Source: JACCXE01 sp963718605
GTDB taxonomy: Bacteria > Actinomycetota > Acidimicrobiia > Acidimicrobiales > JACCXE01
DNA length: 64,000 bases
Direction: 5' to 3'
NCBI GenBank assembly: GCA_963718605.1
Contig: OY970363.1
Coordinates: 1,364,001 to 1,428,000 of the forward strand
The notes below the pieces were generated by a model. That model had not been told where the DNA came from. It did not search any database and was given only the letters and a program-made list of their open reading frames with translations. Each line of letters starts with the position of its first letter. Position 1 is the stretch's first letter. A program made the position numbers and the translations under genes. This document shows, piece by piece, positions 50,704 to 57,559 of the stretch.

Positions 50704-50721
50704 GGGCGTAAGAACACGCCC
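50704..50721 (+). terminator. Possible terminator hairpin after sigma-VOC gene
   Basis: GGGCGT (50704-50709) pairs with ACGCCC (50716-50721) around AAGAAC. It lies 13 nt after the stop and upstream of the secreted peptide gene. It has no T-run and could instead be a leader hairpin of that gene. Confidence 0.35.
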
Positions 50722-50786
50722 GTCCGGCCGTTACTCCATTGTCTTTACCTAAAGGCAAACGATCCCCGCTGGAGGGAAATTTCACC

Positions 50787-50972
50787 ATGATTCGTCGTCG
50801 CATCATCATGCTTGCCCTGGTTGTCGCTGGCTTCGCCGGCATGGCCGCAGTACCGATGGCCGCTCCGGCCGATGCCGCAGTCACGGACATCGTGTCGCCG
50901 GTCCCGACTGGCCTGGCCCGTCTCTGCATCATCGTGCGCGCCGCCGACGCCGGCCTCTGCCTGCACCTTTAG
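50787..50972 (+). CDS. Small secreted two-cysteine peptide
   Basis: 61 residues from ATG 50787 with GGAGGG 10 nt upstream. The signal peptide (IIMLALVVAGFAGMAAV, cleavage likely after ADA) leaves a mature peptide of about 30 residues. It contains SPVPTGLARLC and AGLCLHL, two Cys separated by 10 residues, which could form a single disulfide. Composition is hydrophobic. It could be a signalling or antimicrobial peptide; no relatives recognised. A palindromic terminator follows, and the lasso-type cluster begins on the opposite strand just beyond. Confidence 0.62.
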   Translation: MIRRRIIMLALVVAGFAGMAAVPMAAPADAAVTDIVSPVPTGLARLCIIVRAADAGLCLHL

Positions 50973-50980
50973 TCAATTCG

Positions 50981-51000
50981 CCTAGGCGATTACGCCTAGG
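50981..51000. terminator. Bidirectional terminator hairpin
   Basis: CCTAGGCG (50981-50988) and CGCCTAGG (50993-51000) form a perfect 8-bp stem around ATTA. It fills the space between the secreted-peptide stop (50972) and the convergent permease stop (51004). Confidence 0.68.
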
Positions 51001-51003
51001 TGG

Positions 51004-51807
51004 TTAGTAGTGGCCGAGTGAGCCGGTACGGCGACATTGCCGTACCGACCACTCGAAGCCCCAAAGCGCTACCGGCACCAGCACCACCGTGAACACGGCC
51101 AGCGCGAGCGCGTCGCGCCCAATCGCGCCGAGGTCGGGGTCCGGTACCAGCGCCAGTCGCACGCCTTCGAGACCGTGACTCATCGGGAGCGCCTGCGCTA
51201 GCAACTGCAGTGGCCGCGGCAGCACCGAGATGGGGTAGAGCACCCCTCCGAGCAGCCCGAATGCCGAGCCGACGAGGCCGAGCAGGGCGCCCGTGCGTTT
51301 CACCAGCATGATCATCCCGGCGGCGGCCAACCCCACGGCGCTAAACGCGGCCATGGTGAGCAGCAGCATCCCGCCCGCGATCGCGATGTGCCCGAACGCC
51401 ACATTGGCGTGGAAGAGCGCGGCGCCGAGGCCCACGTAGATCACGAGTTGGATCGTCGCGAACGTAAACGGCCAGGCCGCACCGCAAATGAGCAGCTTTT
51501 TCGGGTCATTGGGGGTGACGAGCAGCGCCTCCATGGTGCCCATTTGCTGCTCTTGACCGAGGCTGCTCGCGAAGCTGCCCAGCGCCACGGAGAAGTAACT
51601 CAAGGCCGCCGTGCCGACGAGCACGAACGTGAAGTAGTCGCCGCCAAAAGGTCGTAGCGCGTGCGTGTTGCCCGGTACTAGCCGGCTCAGAAAGCCGGCC
51701 GACAGGAGGCTGGCGAAGATTCCCGCGAATTGCGTCAGTAGCGCGATCCGATAGGTCCTCTCGAGGCGAAAGTCGCGCCGGACGAACGCCGCGGTCAGAG
51801 TGATCAT
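51004..51807 (-). CDS. ABC-2 type transporter permease, lasso-cluster exporter
   Basis: 267 residues from ATG 51807, overlapping the ATPase stop by ATGA. Six hydrophobic segments: FAGIFASLLSAGFLSRL, FTFVLVGTAALSYFSVALG, FATIQLVIYVGLGAALF, AGGMLLLTMAAFSAVGLAA, SAFGLLGGVLYPISVL, ALAVFTVVLVPVALWGF. This is a DrrB/ABC-2 architecture. Together with the next gene it is the likely export or immunity transporter of the adjacent lasso-type cluster; linkage is by position. Confidence 0.85.
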   Translation of the reverse strand: MITLTAAFVRRDFRLERTYRIALLTQFAGIFASLLSAGFLSRLVPGNTHALRPFGGDYFTFVLVGTAALSYFSVALGSFASSLGQEQQMGTMEALLVTPNDPKKLLICGAAWPFTFATIQLVIYVGLGAALFHANVAFGHIAIAGGMLLLTMAAFSAVGLAAAGMIMLVKRTGALLGLVGSAFGLLGGVLYPISVLPRPLQLLAQALPMSHGLEGVRLALVPDPDLGAIGRDALALAVFTVVLVPVALWGFEWSVRQCRRTGSLGHY

Positions 51808-52580
51808 CGGCCGACCGTCGTTCCAATCGCGCGGGCTAGGGCCCGCTTGTTCACGCGCCGCACGTCGTCGACGATTTGGCCCTCGCGGAGGACGCTGACG
51901 CGCTCGCACACCGACACGGCTTCGTCGAGGTCGTGACTGGTCAGGAGCGTGGTGACGCCAGCGTCATCGCGCAGGCGACTTATGACGACGTGGAACTCGT
52001 CGCGCGAGACCGGGTCGAGGCTGCGAGTGGGTTCATCGAGCAAAAGGATGGGCGGGCTGTGCAGCAGCGCCCGGGCCAGCCCGAGTCGCCGGGCCATGCC
52101 CTGCGAGAACCCGGAAACGGGCCGATCGGCGTGGCCGGCCAGGTTTACCAACGACAAGGTGGATTCAATCGCCGCGTCGGGCGACGGAAGATGCCTCAGG
52201 GCGGCGGAGAACTCGAGGTTCTGGCGGGCGGTCAGCCGCCAATACAGGCTGCGTTCGTCACCGGTGCTGAACCCGATCAGTCCGCGCACCGAGTTTCCAT
52301 CCCGGGTGACGTCGTGGCCGGCCACCGACGCGCGGCCGCCATCAGCGGTCACAAGCGTGGCGAGGATGCGCAGCAGCGTGCTCTTGCCCGAGCCGTTCGG
52401 GCCCATCACACCGTGGATCGTGTGGGGAACGACTTCGAGATCGAGCCCCCGCAGCGCCTGCACCGAGCCCTTCGGCCGCCCCGGAAGCCACCCGCGCACA
52501 TCGAAGTGCTTTTTGAGCTGCACTGCCTCGATCGCGTAGCGATCTGTTTTCTCGTCGGTGTTCAGCGAACGGGCGACCAC
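51804..52580 (-). CDS. ABC transporter ATP-binding protein, lasso-cluster exporter
   Basis: 258 residues. Walker A GVMGPNGSGKSTLLRIL, signature VSGFSQGMARRLGLARAL, Walker B ILLLDEPTRSLDP, H-loop LLTSHDLDEA. ABC-2 type ATPase paired with the overlapping permease. It shares an 18-bp divergent spacer with the B2 leader-peptidase gene, which supports joint control. Substrate is probably the processed peptide or its toxic form, by context only. Confidence 0.9.
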   Translation of the reverse strand: MVARSLNTDEKTDRYAIEAVQLKKHFDVRGWLPGRPKGSVQALRGLDLEVVPHTIHGVMGPNGSGKSTLLRILATLVTADGGRASVAGHDVTRDGNSVRGLIGFSTGDERSLYWRLTARQNLEFSAALRHLPSPDAAIESTLSLVNLAGHADRPVSGFSQGMARRLGLARALLHSPPILLLDEPTRSLDPVSRDEFHVVISRLRDDAGVTTLLTSHDLDEAVSVCERVSVLREGQIVDDVRRVNKRALARAIGTTVGR

Positions 52581-52598
52581 GGCCTACATTCTCGCGGC
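52581..52598. promoter_or_regulatory. 18-bp divergent promoter of exporter and B2 gene
   Basis: Forward -10 TACATT (52585-52590) lies 8 nt before GTG 52599. The reverse candidate GAGAAT (plus-strand ATTCTC, 52588-52593) lies 7 nt before the ATPase GTG; it lacks the leading T. The hexamers overlap by three bases. This is the shortest divergent spacer seen in the window. Confidence 0.45.
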
Positions 52599-53030
52599 GT
52601 GACGTCGGCTCGACTGCAGTTGCGGATGGCGTGGTTGCTCGCAGCTACCAGACTTTTGCTGCGCAACCACGACACCACCGAAACGCTGCGCCTGCTCGTG
52701 AGGCGGAGCAGTCGCTGGCCGGAGTTTTCGAATCTCGACGGGTTACGGGTCGTGCGTCGGGCGGCCAAGGTGTTTCGCGCGAACTGTCTCTCGCAGTCGG
52801 TTGCCCTCACGGTTGCGCTCCAAGGCGCGAAGAAAAGCCCAGTGCTCATCCTGGGCTGTCGTCGCTATGAAAACCGGAGTTGGGGTGCGCACGCATGGGT
52901 TCTCGTGGATTCAGAAGTGCTTGACGCGCTTCCGAGTGGAGCACACGAGCCATTGGCTCGGCTTAGCGCCGATACGCAATGGATCCCCGCGCCGATCCCG
53001 CCGCAGGATCGAGTTAGAGAATCAGGCTGA
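52599..53030 (+). CDS. Lasso peptide biosynthesis B2 protein (leader peptidase)
   Basis: 143 residues from GTG 52599. The transglutaminase-like B2 fold: RAAKVFRANCLSQSVAL with nucleophile Cys63, then ILGCRR and GAHAWVLVDSEVLDALP with His98 and an Asp (104 or 109) completing the triad. In lasso biosynthesis B2 cleaves the leader before ring closure, guided by B1. It lies divergent from the exporter. Its last 17 nt overlap the minus-strand precursor gene. A frame extension to 51876 covers the ATPase gene and is not real. Confidence 0.86.
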   Translation: MTSARLQLRMAWLLAATRLLLRNHDTTETLRLLVRRSSRWPEFSNLDGLRVVRRAAKVFRANCLSQSVALTVALQGAKKSPVLILGCRRYENRSWGAHAWVLVDSEVLDALPSGAHEPLARLSADTQWIPAPIPPQDRVRESG

Positions 53031-53151
53031 TTTCGATGCCCTCGGCCTGACGGCCTTGGGTCCACTCTTCGATCGAGCCGTACTCGCTCAACTGCGGTGC
53101 CTCGTAACCGTCATCACTGACCGCTACGTTCGTGCTGATGAAGTCGTTCAC
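53014..53151 (-). CDS. Lasso-type RiPP precursor peptide, 45 residues
   Basis: GTG 53151 with AAGGAG 5 nt upstream (plus-strand CTCCTT, 53157-53162). The leader contains Y16-EA-P19-Q-L21-SEY-G25, the B1 recognition rule YxxPxLxxxG, followed by SIEEW-T31-Q32. Thr at the penultimate leader position is the hallmark of lasso precursors. The predicted core is GRQAEGIEISLIL: Gly1, Glu8 (8-residue ring), tail ISLIL. Only Glu5 and Glu8 could close a ring. It lies antisense to the B2 and B1 genes, between them. Confidence 0.76.
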   Translation of the reverse strand: MNDFISTNVAVSDDGYEAPQLSEYGSIEEWTQGRQAEGIEISLIL

Positions 53152-53238
53152 TATCTCTCCTTGTCGCCCTTACAGGGGAAAACGCCCCAGCCGACCTTTT
53201 ATTACGCAGGTTCGCGGCGCTAGCGGAGTTTTACATAC

Positions 53239-53523
53239 ATGCAGCGGTTGACGCCAGGGAATGACGTAATTGTTCATCAGGAAGAAGGCGACGCCTTTCT
53301 CCTCCATGTCGGTTCGGGGCAGTACTACGGGCTGAACCGTTCGGGCCTGATCGTATGGAATGCGATCGCCAGCGGCGCCGATCCCGTGGAAGCGCTCACC
53401 CAAACCTGGCCAAATCGCCCATCTGAACTCCTGCAGGCCGACGCCGACGCGCTGATCAGCCAACTTTTACACGCAGGGCTCATCGGTGAGGACGCCGAGG
53501 GACCTGATACTGCTGCTTCGTGA
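53239..53523 (+). CDS. PqqD-family RiPP recognition element (lasso B1)
   Basis: 94 residues from ATG 53239 with GCGGAG 10 nt upstream. DAFLLHVGSGQYYGLNRSGLIVWNAIASG and LQADADALISQLLHAGLI are typical of stand-alone PqqD/RRE proteins. Their winged-helix beta strand binds the precursor leader and brings in B2. It overlaps the HprK-like gene by GTGA and so is co-translated with it. The divergent precursor starts 87 bp away. Confidence 0.85.
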   Translation: MQRLTPGNDVIVHQEEGDAFLLHVGSGQYYGLNRSGLIVWNAIASGADPVEALTQTWPNRPSELLQADADALISQLLHAGLIGEDAEGPDTAAS

Positions 53524-54434
53524 GTTCCGGTGCCCAGTGGCCAGGGTGTCACGGTGTGCGCGTCACGGGTGGCCCCGCGGGGCTCGGAATCGCGGCCGGT
53601 GAGCCGTTAGCTGAGGCAAATATCCGATTTGCGCCGGTTGACCAACCGCCCAAAACGCAACTGTGGACGCAACACGGCGAGGCCGACGTCGACGGCGAGC
53701 ATTTCGAGGTCGACCGTGTGCTGTTTCAGCGTCCGACGGGCCAGCTGGTCCTGACCGGAAGCATGGGACCCGCGCTCGAGGTCGACCAACCGAACGCCGC
53801 GATCACGATCGACGACGGAGATCTCGGCGTCCAGCTCCAGCTGTTGGCCACTTTCGCGATCCCGTTGGTCTTGCACACCACGGGTACGTTGGTGTTGCAC
53901 GGCTCGGCGTGCACGTTGGGGGGCCACACGATCGTGGTGTGCGGCGACTCCGGCGCGGGCAAGTCGTCGCTGCTGGTAGGTCTGCTCGACGCAGGATGGA
54001 CGGCTGTGACGGAGGACTTGTGCGCGATCGACCTGCGCGGCCCCGCGCCGCTGGTCTGGCCCGGGCCGCCATGGGTGCGCATCGGTCGCGGCAAACCCGG
54101 TCCGATCGGTAGCGAGCCGCGGTTTGACTCGCCCTACAAGACGGGATGGGACATCGCGTTCAAGCAGACGACGGAACCCACGGCCGTCACGCATCTCGTG
54201 TTGCTCCAGTCACCGGGCGGCGAGTCGCCGTCCGTCGAATCGGTGTCGCATCCCGACGCGCTGCACGACCTGGCTCGTCACGCGGTGTGGCTCGGCGACC
54301 AGAGCCAACGCGGCCGCGAGTTGTTCGGCCCTACCGCCGAGCTGATCTCGAAGGTGCCGGCGGTCCGCCTGCGGTTTCCGCGGCGCGACTCATGGCTGGA
54401 CCAGGTCTCCGCTTTTCTCCCGTCCGCGCTCTAG
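53520..54434 (+). CDS. HPr kinase-like protein of the lasso-type cluster
   Basis: 304 residues from GTG 53520. Walker A GDSGAGKSSL begins at Gly142, then LLDAGWTAVTEDLCAIDL, a fold seen in HprK/PEPCK-type kinases. In paeninodin-like clusters such kinases phosphorylate a Ser in the lasso tail. Here the predicted core has Ser10, not C-terminal. Coupled by overlap to the B1 gene and convergent with the nucleotidyltransferase (45-bp overlap). Role in modification is inferred from family and context. Confidence 0.8.
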   Translation: MSSGAQWPGCHGVRVTGGPAGLGIAAGEPLAEANIRFAPVDQPPKTQLWTQHGEADVDGEHFEVDRVLFQRPTGQLVLTGSMGPALEVDQPNAAITIDDGDLGVQLQLLATFAIPLVLHTTGTLVLHGSACTLGGHTIVVCGDSGAGKSSLLVGLLDAGWTAVTEDLCAIDLRGPAPLVWPGPPWVRIGRGKPGPIGSEPRFDSPYKTGWDIAFKQTTEPTAVTHLVLLQSPGGESPSVESVSHPDALHDLARHAVWLGDQSQRGRELFGPTAELISKVPAVRLRFPRRDSWLDQVSAFLPSAL

Positions 54435-55553
54435 AGGTCGGCTGCGGCTGGGCAGATGACGCCAGGCCCGGCGGGCCAGGCGACCCGAGAGCACCGCACC
54501 CCGCCGCACGGCCTTTACGGCGCCCTCCTTGCCGAGGATGTCGCTGACAAGCAGCGTGAATTGGGCGCGTCGCTCGTCGACCAACACGTAGCGAAGGCTC
54601 ATGCGTACCGCGCTGCCGCGGGTCTCGACGGGCCAGTCGGCGGACAAGACCGGTGCGAGCGCGGCGAGGCGTTCGCGGCCGCCCCGCACGCGTCGTAGGG
54701 CCGGCGGCGAACTGGCGCCGAGGTGCTCTGCCTGTGTGAGGGCCACGGCCAAGGCGGTCGGGCAGCGCGCCTCGTCGGCGAGACGGGCGACCTCGTCCCA
54801 GTCAATGCCGCCGGTGGCCTCGGCGCCCGAAATCACCATCGCGATGTCCGCGCTCCAGAGCAGCCGACCGAACACATGAAACGGCTTCGCCGCGTGCGCG
54901 GCCAGCATCACCAACTCGAGTTCGGTGGGCAGGCCGAACACCCCGGCGCCGTACAACGTGACGGGTTCACGGGCCGCCCACAACTGATCGCTCGTGAGTT
55001 GGTTCGCGCGCGTGCGCCACCATGCGAGGCTCCGATGCAAGTCGATCGGCAGGCCCGGCAACGACGGATGGGTCAGGTCCACCTCGTGGGGTCGACGCTC
55101 GGGTGTGGGCAGGCGGACCCAACCGGCTGCGACCAGCGCGGTGATCGCCGGCTCGACTTGATCGGGCGGCAGCACGAGGTCGACGTCGTCCATCGGCCGT
55201 AGTGCCGGGTCCGGGTAGCGACTCGCCAGCGACGCACCCTTGATGACGAGCGGCGCATGGCCGGCTTCGGCGAGCGGCGTCAGAGCGAGGGCGCCGATGC
55301 GTGGAAGCGAGAGACGGCTCTGCGCGTGACAGCGGGCGCTGTCCTTCTCGAGCTGCGCCGCCCAGCGTTGTCCATCCCCGGCGACCCCCGCCGCGTTGAG
55401 TGCGCGCCACAGGAGCGGGGAGACGCGTTGCCCGAGTGCGATCTCGGCGGCAAGGTCGAGGTTGGCGCCCCGGGACAAGGAGTCGGTGATCTCGTCGAGC
55501 GCCGGCGTTCTACGACACGCGGCCCAGAGCAACGACGCGGTCGGGTCGGGCAC
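54390..55553 (-). CDS. Nucleotidyltransferase family protein of the lasso-type cluster
   Basis: 387 residues from GTG 55553. LVIKGASLASRYPDPALRPMDDVDLVLPPDQ with its DDVDL pair matches PF14907-type nucleotidyltransferases, common beside lasso genes. In Bacillus pseudomycoides a related protein adds sugar to the kinase product; here that is only analogy. TATCGT (plus-strand ACGATA, 55560-55565) is 6 nt before GTG. The longer frame to 55703 passes through the promoter. It is convergent with the HprK-like gene. Confidence 0.82.
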   Translation of the reverse strand: MPDPTASLLWAACRRTPALDEITDSLSRGANLDLAAEIALGQRVSPLLWRALNAAGVAGDGQRWAAQLEKDSARCHAQSRLSLPRIGALALTPLAEAGHAPLVIKGASLASRYPDPALRPMDDVDLVLPPDQVEPAITALVAAGWVRLPTPERRPHEVDLTHPSLPGLPIDLHRSLAWWRTRANQLTSDQLWAAREPVTLYGAGVFGLPTELELVMLAAHAAKPFHVFGRLLWSADIAMVISGAEATGGIDWDEVARLADEARCPTALAVALTQAEHLGASSPPALRRVRGGRERLAALAPVLSADWPVETRGSAVRMSLRYVLVDERRAQFTLLVSDILGKEGAVKAVRRGAVLSGRLARRAWRHLPSRSRPLERGREKSGDLVQP

Positions 55554-55604
55554 GGCACGACGATAGTGACGCCGGTCCGCTCCGCGTTCGCGTAGACCTG
55601 AGCG

Positions 55605-56306
55605 ATGAGGTGCGCGCGGCGGACGTTGGTGACGCTGGCGATCGCGGTGTGCGCGGCGCCGGCATTGCTGAGTGCGTGTGCCTCCGACGACGGCGCACCG
55701 CACGCGACGCGCCCGCGTGAGACGACGACCCCCTTCACTTCCACCTCGACATCAACGTCGACGAGCACGTCGACCAGCACGTCTACCTCGACCACGCTGG
55801 CGGTGAGAACCGGCGACTACACGTTTCCGATCAGGCCCGCGTCGGCCGCCACCTACGGGCACGCCCATCACGACTACCCGGCCACGGACATCTTCGCCCC
55901 GTGTGGCTCCGAGGTGGTGGCGAGCGTGGCCGGCGTTGTGGAGGAAGTGAGCCGGGTGGACGCGTGGGATGCAAGGGTCAATGACGGGTCGACACGCGGC
56001 GGCCTGTTCACGAGCGTCGTGGGCGACGACGGCGTTCGCTACTACGGCAGTCATCTCTCGGAAGTCGCCACCGGCATCGACTCGGGGTCCCGGGTTCACG
56101 TCGGGCAGCGGCTCGGATCGGTTGGCAACACCGGCGACGCGCGTGGCATCGCGTGCCACTTGCACTTCGGCATCTCGCCGCCCTGTGGCCCTGGGGACTG
56201 GTCGGTGCGCCGCGGCGCGGTCTACCCGTGGCCCTATCTCGACTCGTGGCGCGCCGGTGGGTCGAAGTCGCCCGCGCCAGCGGTCCCCCGTAACCTGTGC
56301 CGATGA
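55605..56306 (+). CDS. M23 (LytM-type) peptidase lipoprotein with Thr-Ser repeat linker
   Basis: 233 residues. Lipobox LLSAC near residue 25, then a linker made of about nine Thr-Ser dipeptides (codons 55731-55800), probably O-glycosylated. The M23 domain has HAHHDYPATDIFAPCGSEV with the His/Asp metal ligands and GIACHLHFGISPP with HLH. It cleaves or binds peptidoglycan peptides. TAGACC 6 nt before ATG suggests leaderless expression. Its stop TGA overlaps the next ATG. Confidence 0.88.
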   Translation: MRCARRTLVTLAIAVCAAPALLSACASDDGAPHATRPRETTTPFTSTSTSTSTSTSTSTSTSTTLAVRTGDYTFPIRPASAATYGHAHHDYPATDIFAPCGSEVVASVAGVVEEVSRVDAWDARVNDGSTRGGLFTSVVGDDGVRYYGSHLSEVATGIDSGSRVHVGQRLGSVGNTGDARGIACHLHFGISPPCGPGDWSVRRGAVYPWPYLDSWRAGGSKSPAPAVPRNLCR

Positions 56307-57559
56307 AGTCGTCTTCGCGGTTCTTGCTTTCAGGCCTGGCCGCGGCCGCGAACAGCGCCAACGCGGTGCGTCCCGCCGCACTATCGGGTCACGCTTCGAT
56401 CCCGTCGTTCGCATTCGGCTTGGTGCCGTCCGAGATCCCAGTGCAGGTCGGGTTGTTCCAACTTGCGACGGGTGCGCTGCTCACGCGGCGCGGCGGGTTG
56501 CGCGGTTGGCGCGGGGCGCTCGGCCTGGCCGCGTACGGCGCGTCGTTCGCCGGGCTCGCGTACGCGCATCGCAAGGCTGGCGAAGCCGGGCGCGTGCTCG
56601 AACAAGCGTTGATAGACGAACTCGGCGCCGACTATCGCAACCGCATTACCGAGCCGTTCACGCCGCGGCCCGAAGTACCGCTGACCCGCCAGCAGCTGTT
56701 GCGACCGGACATGCGGTCGCGCAAGCGCTACTTGGCCAGCCGCAACCTGAGCTACGGAGACGCCGGTCGGCGGAACCACCTCGACATCTGGAAGCGCGCC
56801 GATCTTCCGCTCGACGGGAGGGCACCCGTGCTGGTGCAGGTGCACGGGGGCGCGTGGACCATCGCCATGAAGGAAGGCCAAGGCGAGCCCCTCATGGCGC
56901 ACCTGGCCGAACGCGGTTGGATCTGTGTCACGGCGAACTACCGGCTGTCGCCGCGGGCGACGTGGCCCGACCACATCATCGACGTGAAAAAAGTCTTGGC
57001 GTGGACCAAGGCCAACATCGCCGCGCACGGTGGCGACCCCGACTTCGTCGTCATTACCGGTGGTTCGGCGGGCGGGCACTTGGCCTCGCTCGCCGCGCTC
57101 ACTCCGCACGTCAAAGAGTTTCAGCCTGGCTTCGAAGACGTTGACACGTCGGTGGCCGCCGCGGTCCCGTTCTACGGCGTGTACGACTTTGTGAACCGCC
57201 ACGGCACTAGCCGCGCCGACATGGAACCGTTCGTGGGCAAGTACGTGTTCAAGTCGCGTTTGGAGCAGGACCGAGCGCGTTGGGAACAGGCATCCACGAT
57301 CAGCCATGTGGGGCCGCACGCGCCGCCGTTCTTCGTGCTGCACGGTGACAATGACTCGATTGTGCCGGTGGGCCAGGCCCGCACGTTTGTGGACGAGTTG
57401 CGCAAGGAGTCGGTCGAACCGGTCGTGTACGCGGAAATGCCCGGCGCACAACACGCATTCGAAGTGCTGCCGTCGGTACGCGCGCACGCGAGTGCGCACG
57501 CCGTCGAGCGGTTCTTGGCCGTCGTGCGCAGCGAGCACAACGCCGGCAAGGTCAGTTGA
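56303..57559 (+). CDS. Alpha/beta hydrolase (esterase/lipase, HSL-like)
   Basis: 418 residues from ATG 56303. The N-terminal about 130 residues are hydrophobic, with LRGWRGALGLAAYGASFAGLAY. The catalytic domain has LVQVHGGAWTIAMK (HGGAW), VITGGSAGGHLASLAALTP (Ser), LHGDNDSIVPV (Asp) and GAQHAFEVLPS (His), the hormone-sensitive-lipase type of esterases. A -10-like TAACCT is 6 nt before ATG 56303, favouring it over GTG 56297. It overlaps the M23 stop by ATGA. Confidence 0.88.
   Translation: MKSSSRFLLSGLAAAANSANAVRPAALSGHASIPSFAFGLVPSEIPVQVGLFQLATGALLTRRGGLRGWRGALGLAAYGASFAGLAYAHRKAGEAGRVLEQALIDELGADYRNRITEPFTPRPEVPLTRQQLLRPDMRSRKRYLASRNLSYGDAGRRNHLDIWKRADLPLDGRAPVLVQVHGGAWTIAMKEGQGEPLMAHLAERGWICVTANYRLSPRATWPDHIIDVKKVLAWTKANIAAHGGDPDFVVITGGSAGGHLASLAALTPHVKEFQPGFEDVDTSVAAAVPFYGVYDFVNRHGTSRADMEPFVGKYVFKSRLEQDRARWEQASTISHVGPHAPPFFVLHGDNDSIVPVGQARTFVDELRKESVEPVVYAEMPGAQHAFEVLPSVRAHASAHAVERFLAVVRSEHNAGKVS

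Noticed and set aside
50735..50780. Possible riboswitch before the small secreted peptide (AAAGGCAAACG resembles part of c-di-GMP-I aptamers)
   Set aside because: The rest of the aptamer, including the second conserved stem and the GNRA/receptor pair, cannot be found in this short leader.
55731..55800. Thr-Ser repeat as a phase-variable microsatellite
   Set aside because: Codon choice varies between repeats, so the DNA is not a simple tandem repeat that would slip.
48000..57000. A lasso cyclase hidden in another frame
   Set aside because: All plausible frames in this range are assigned; none shows the Asn-synthetase ATP-binding motif SGGxDS.
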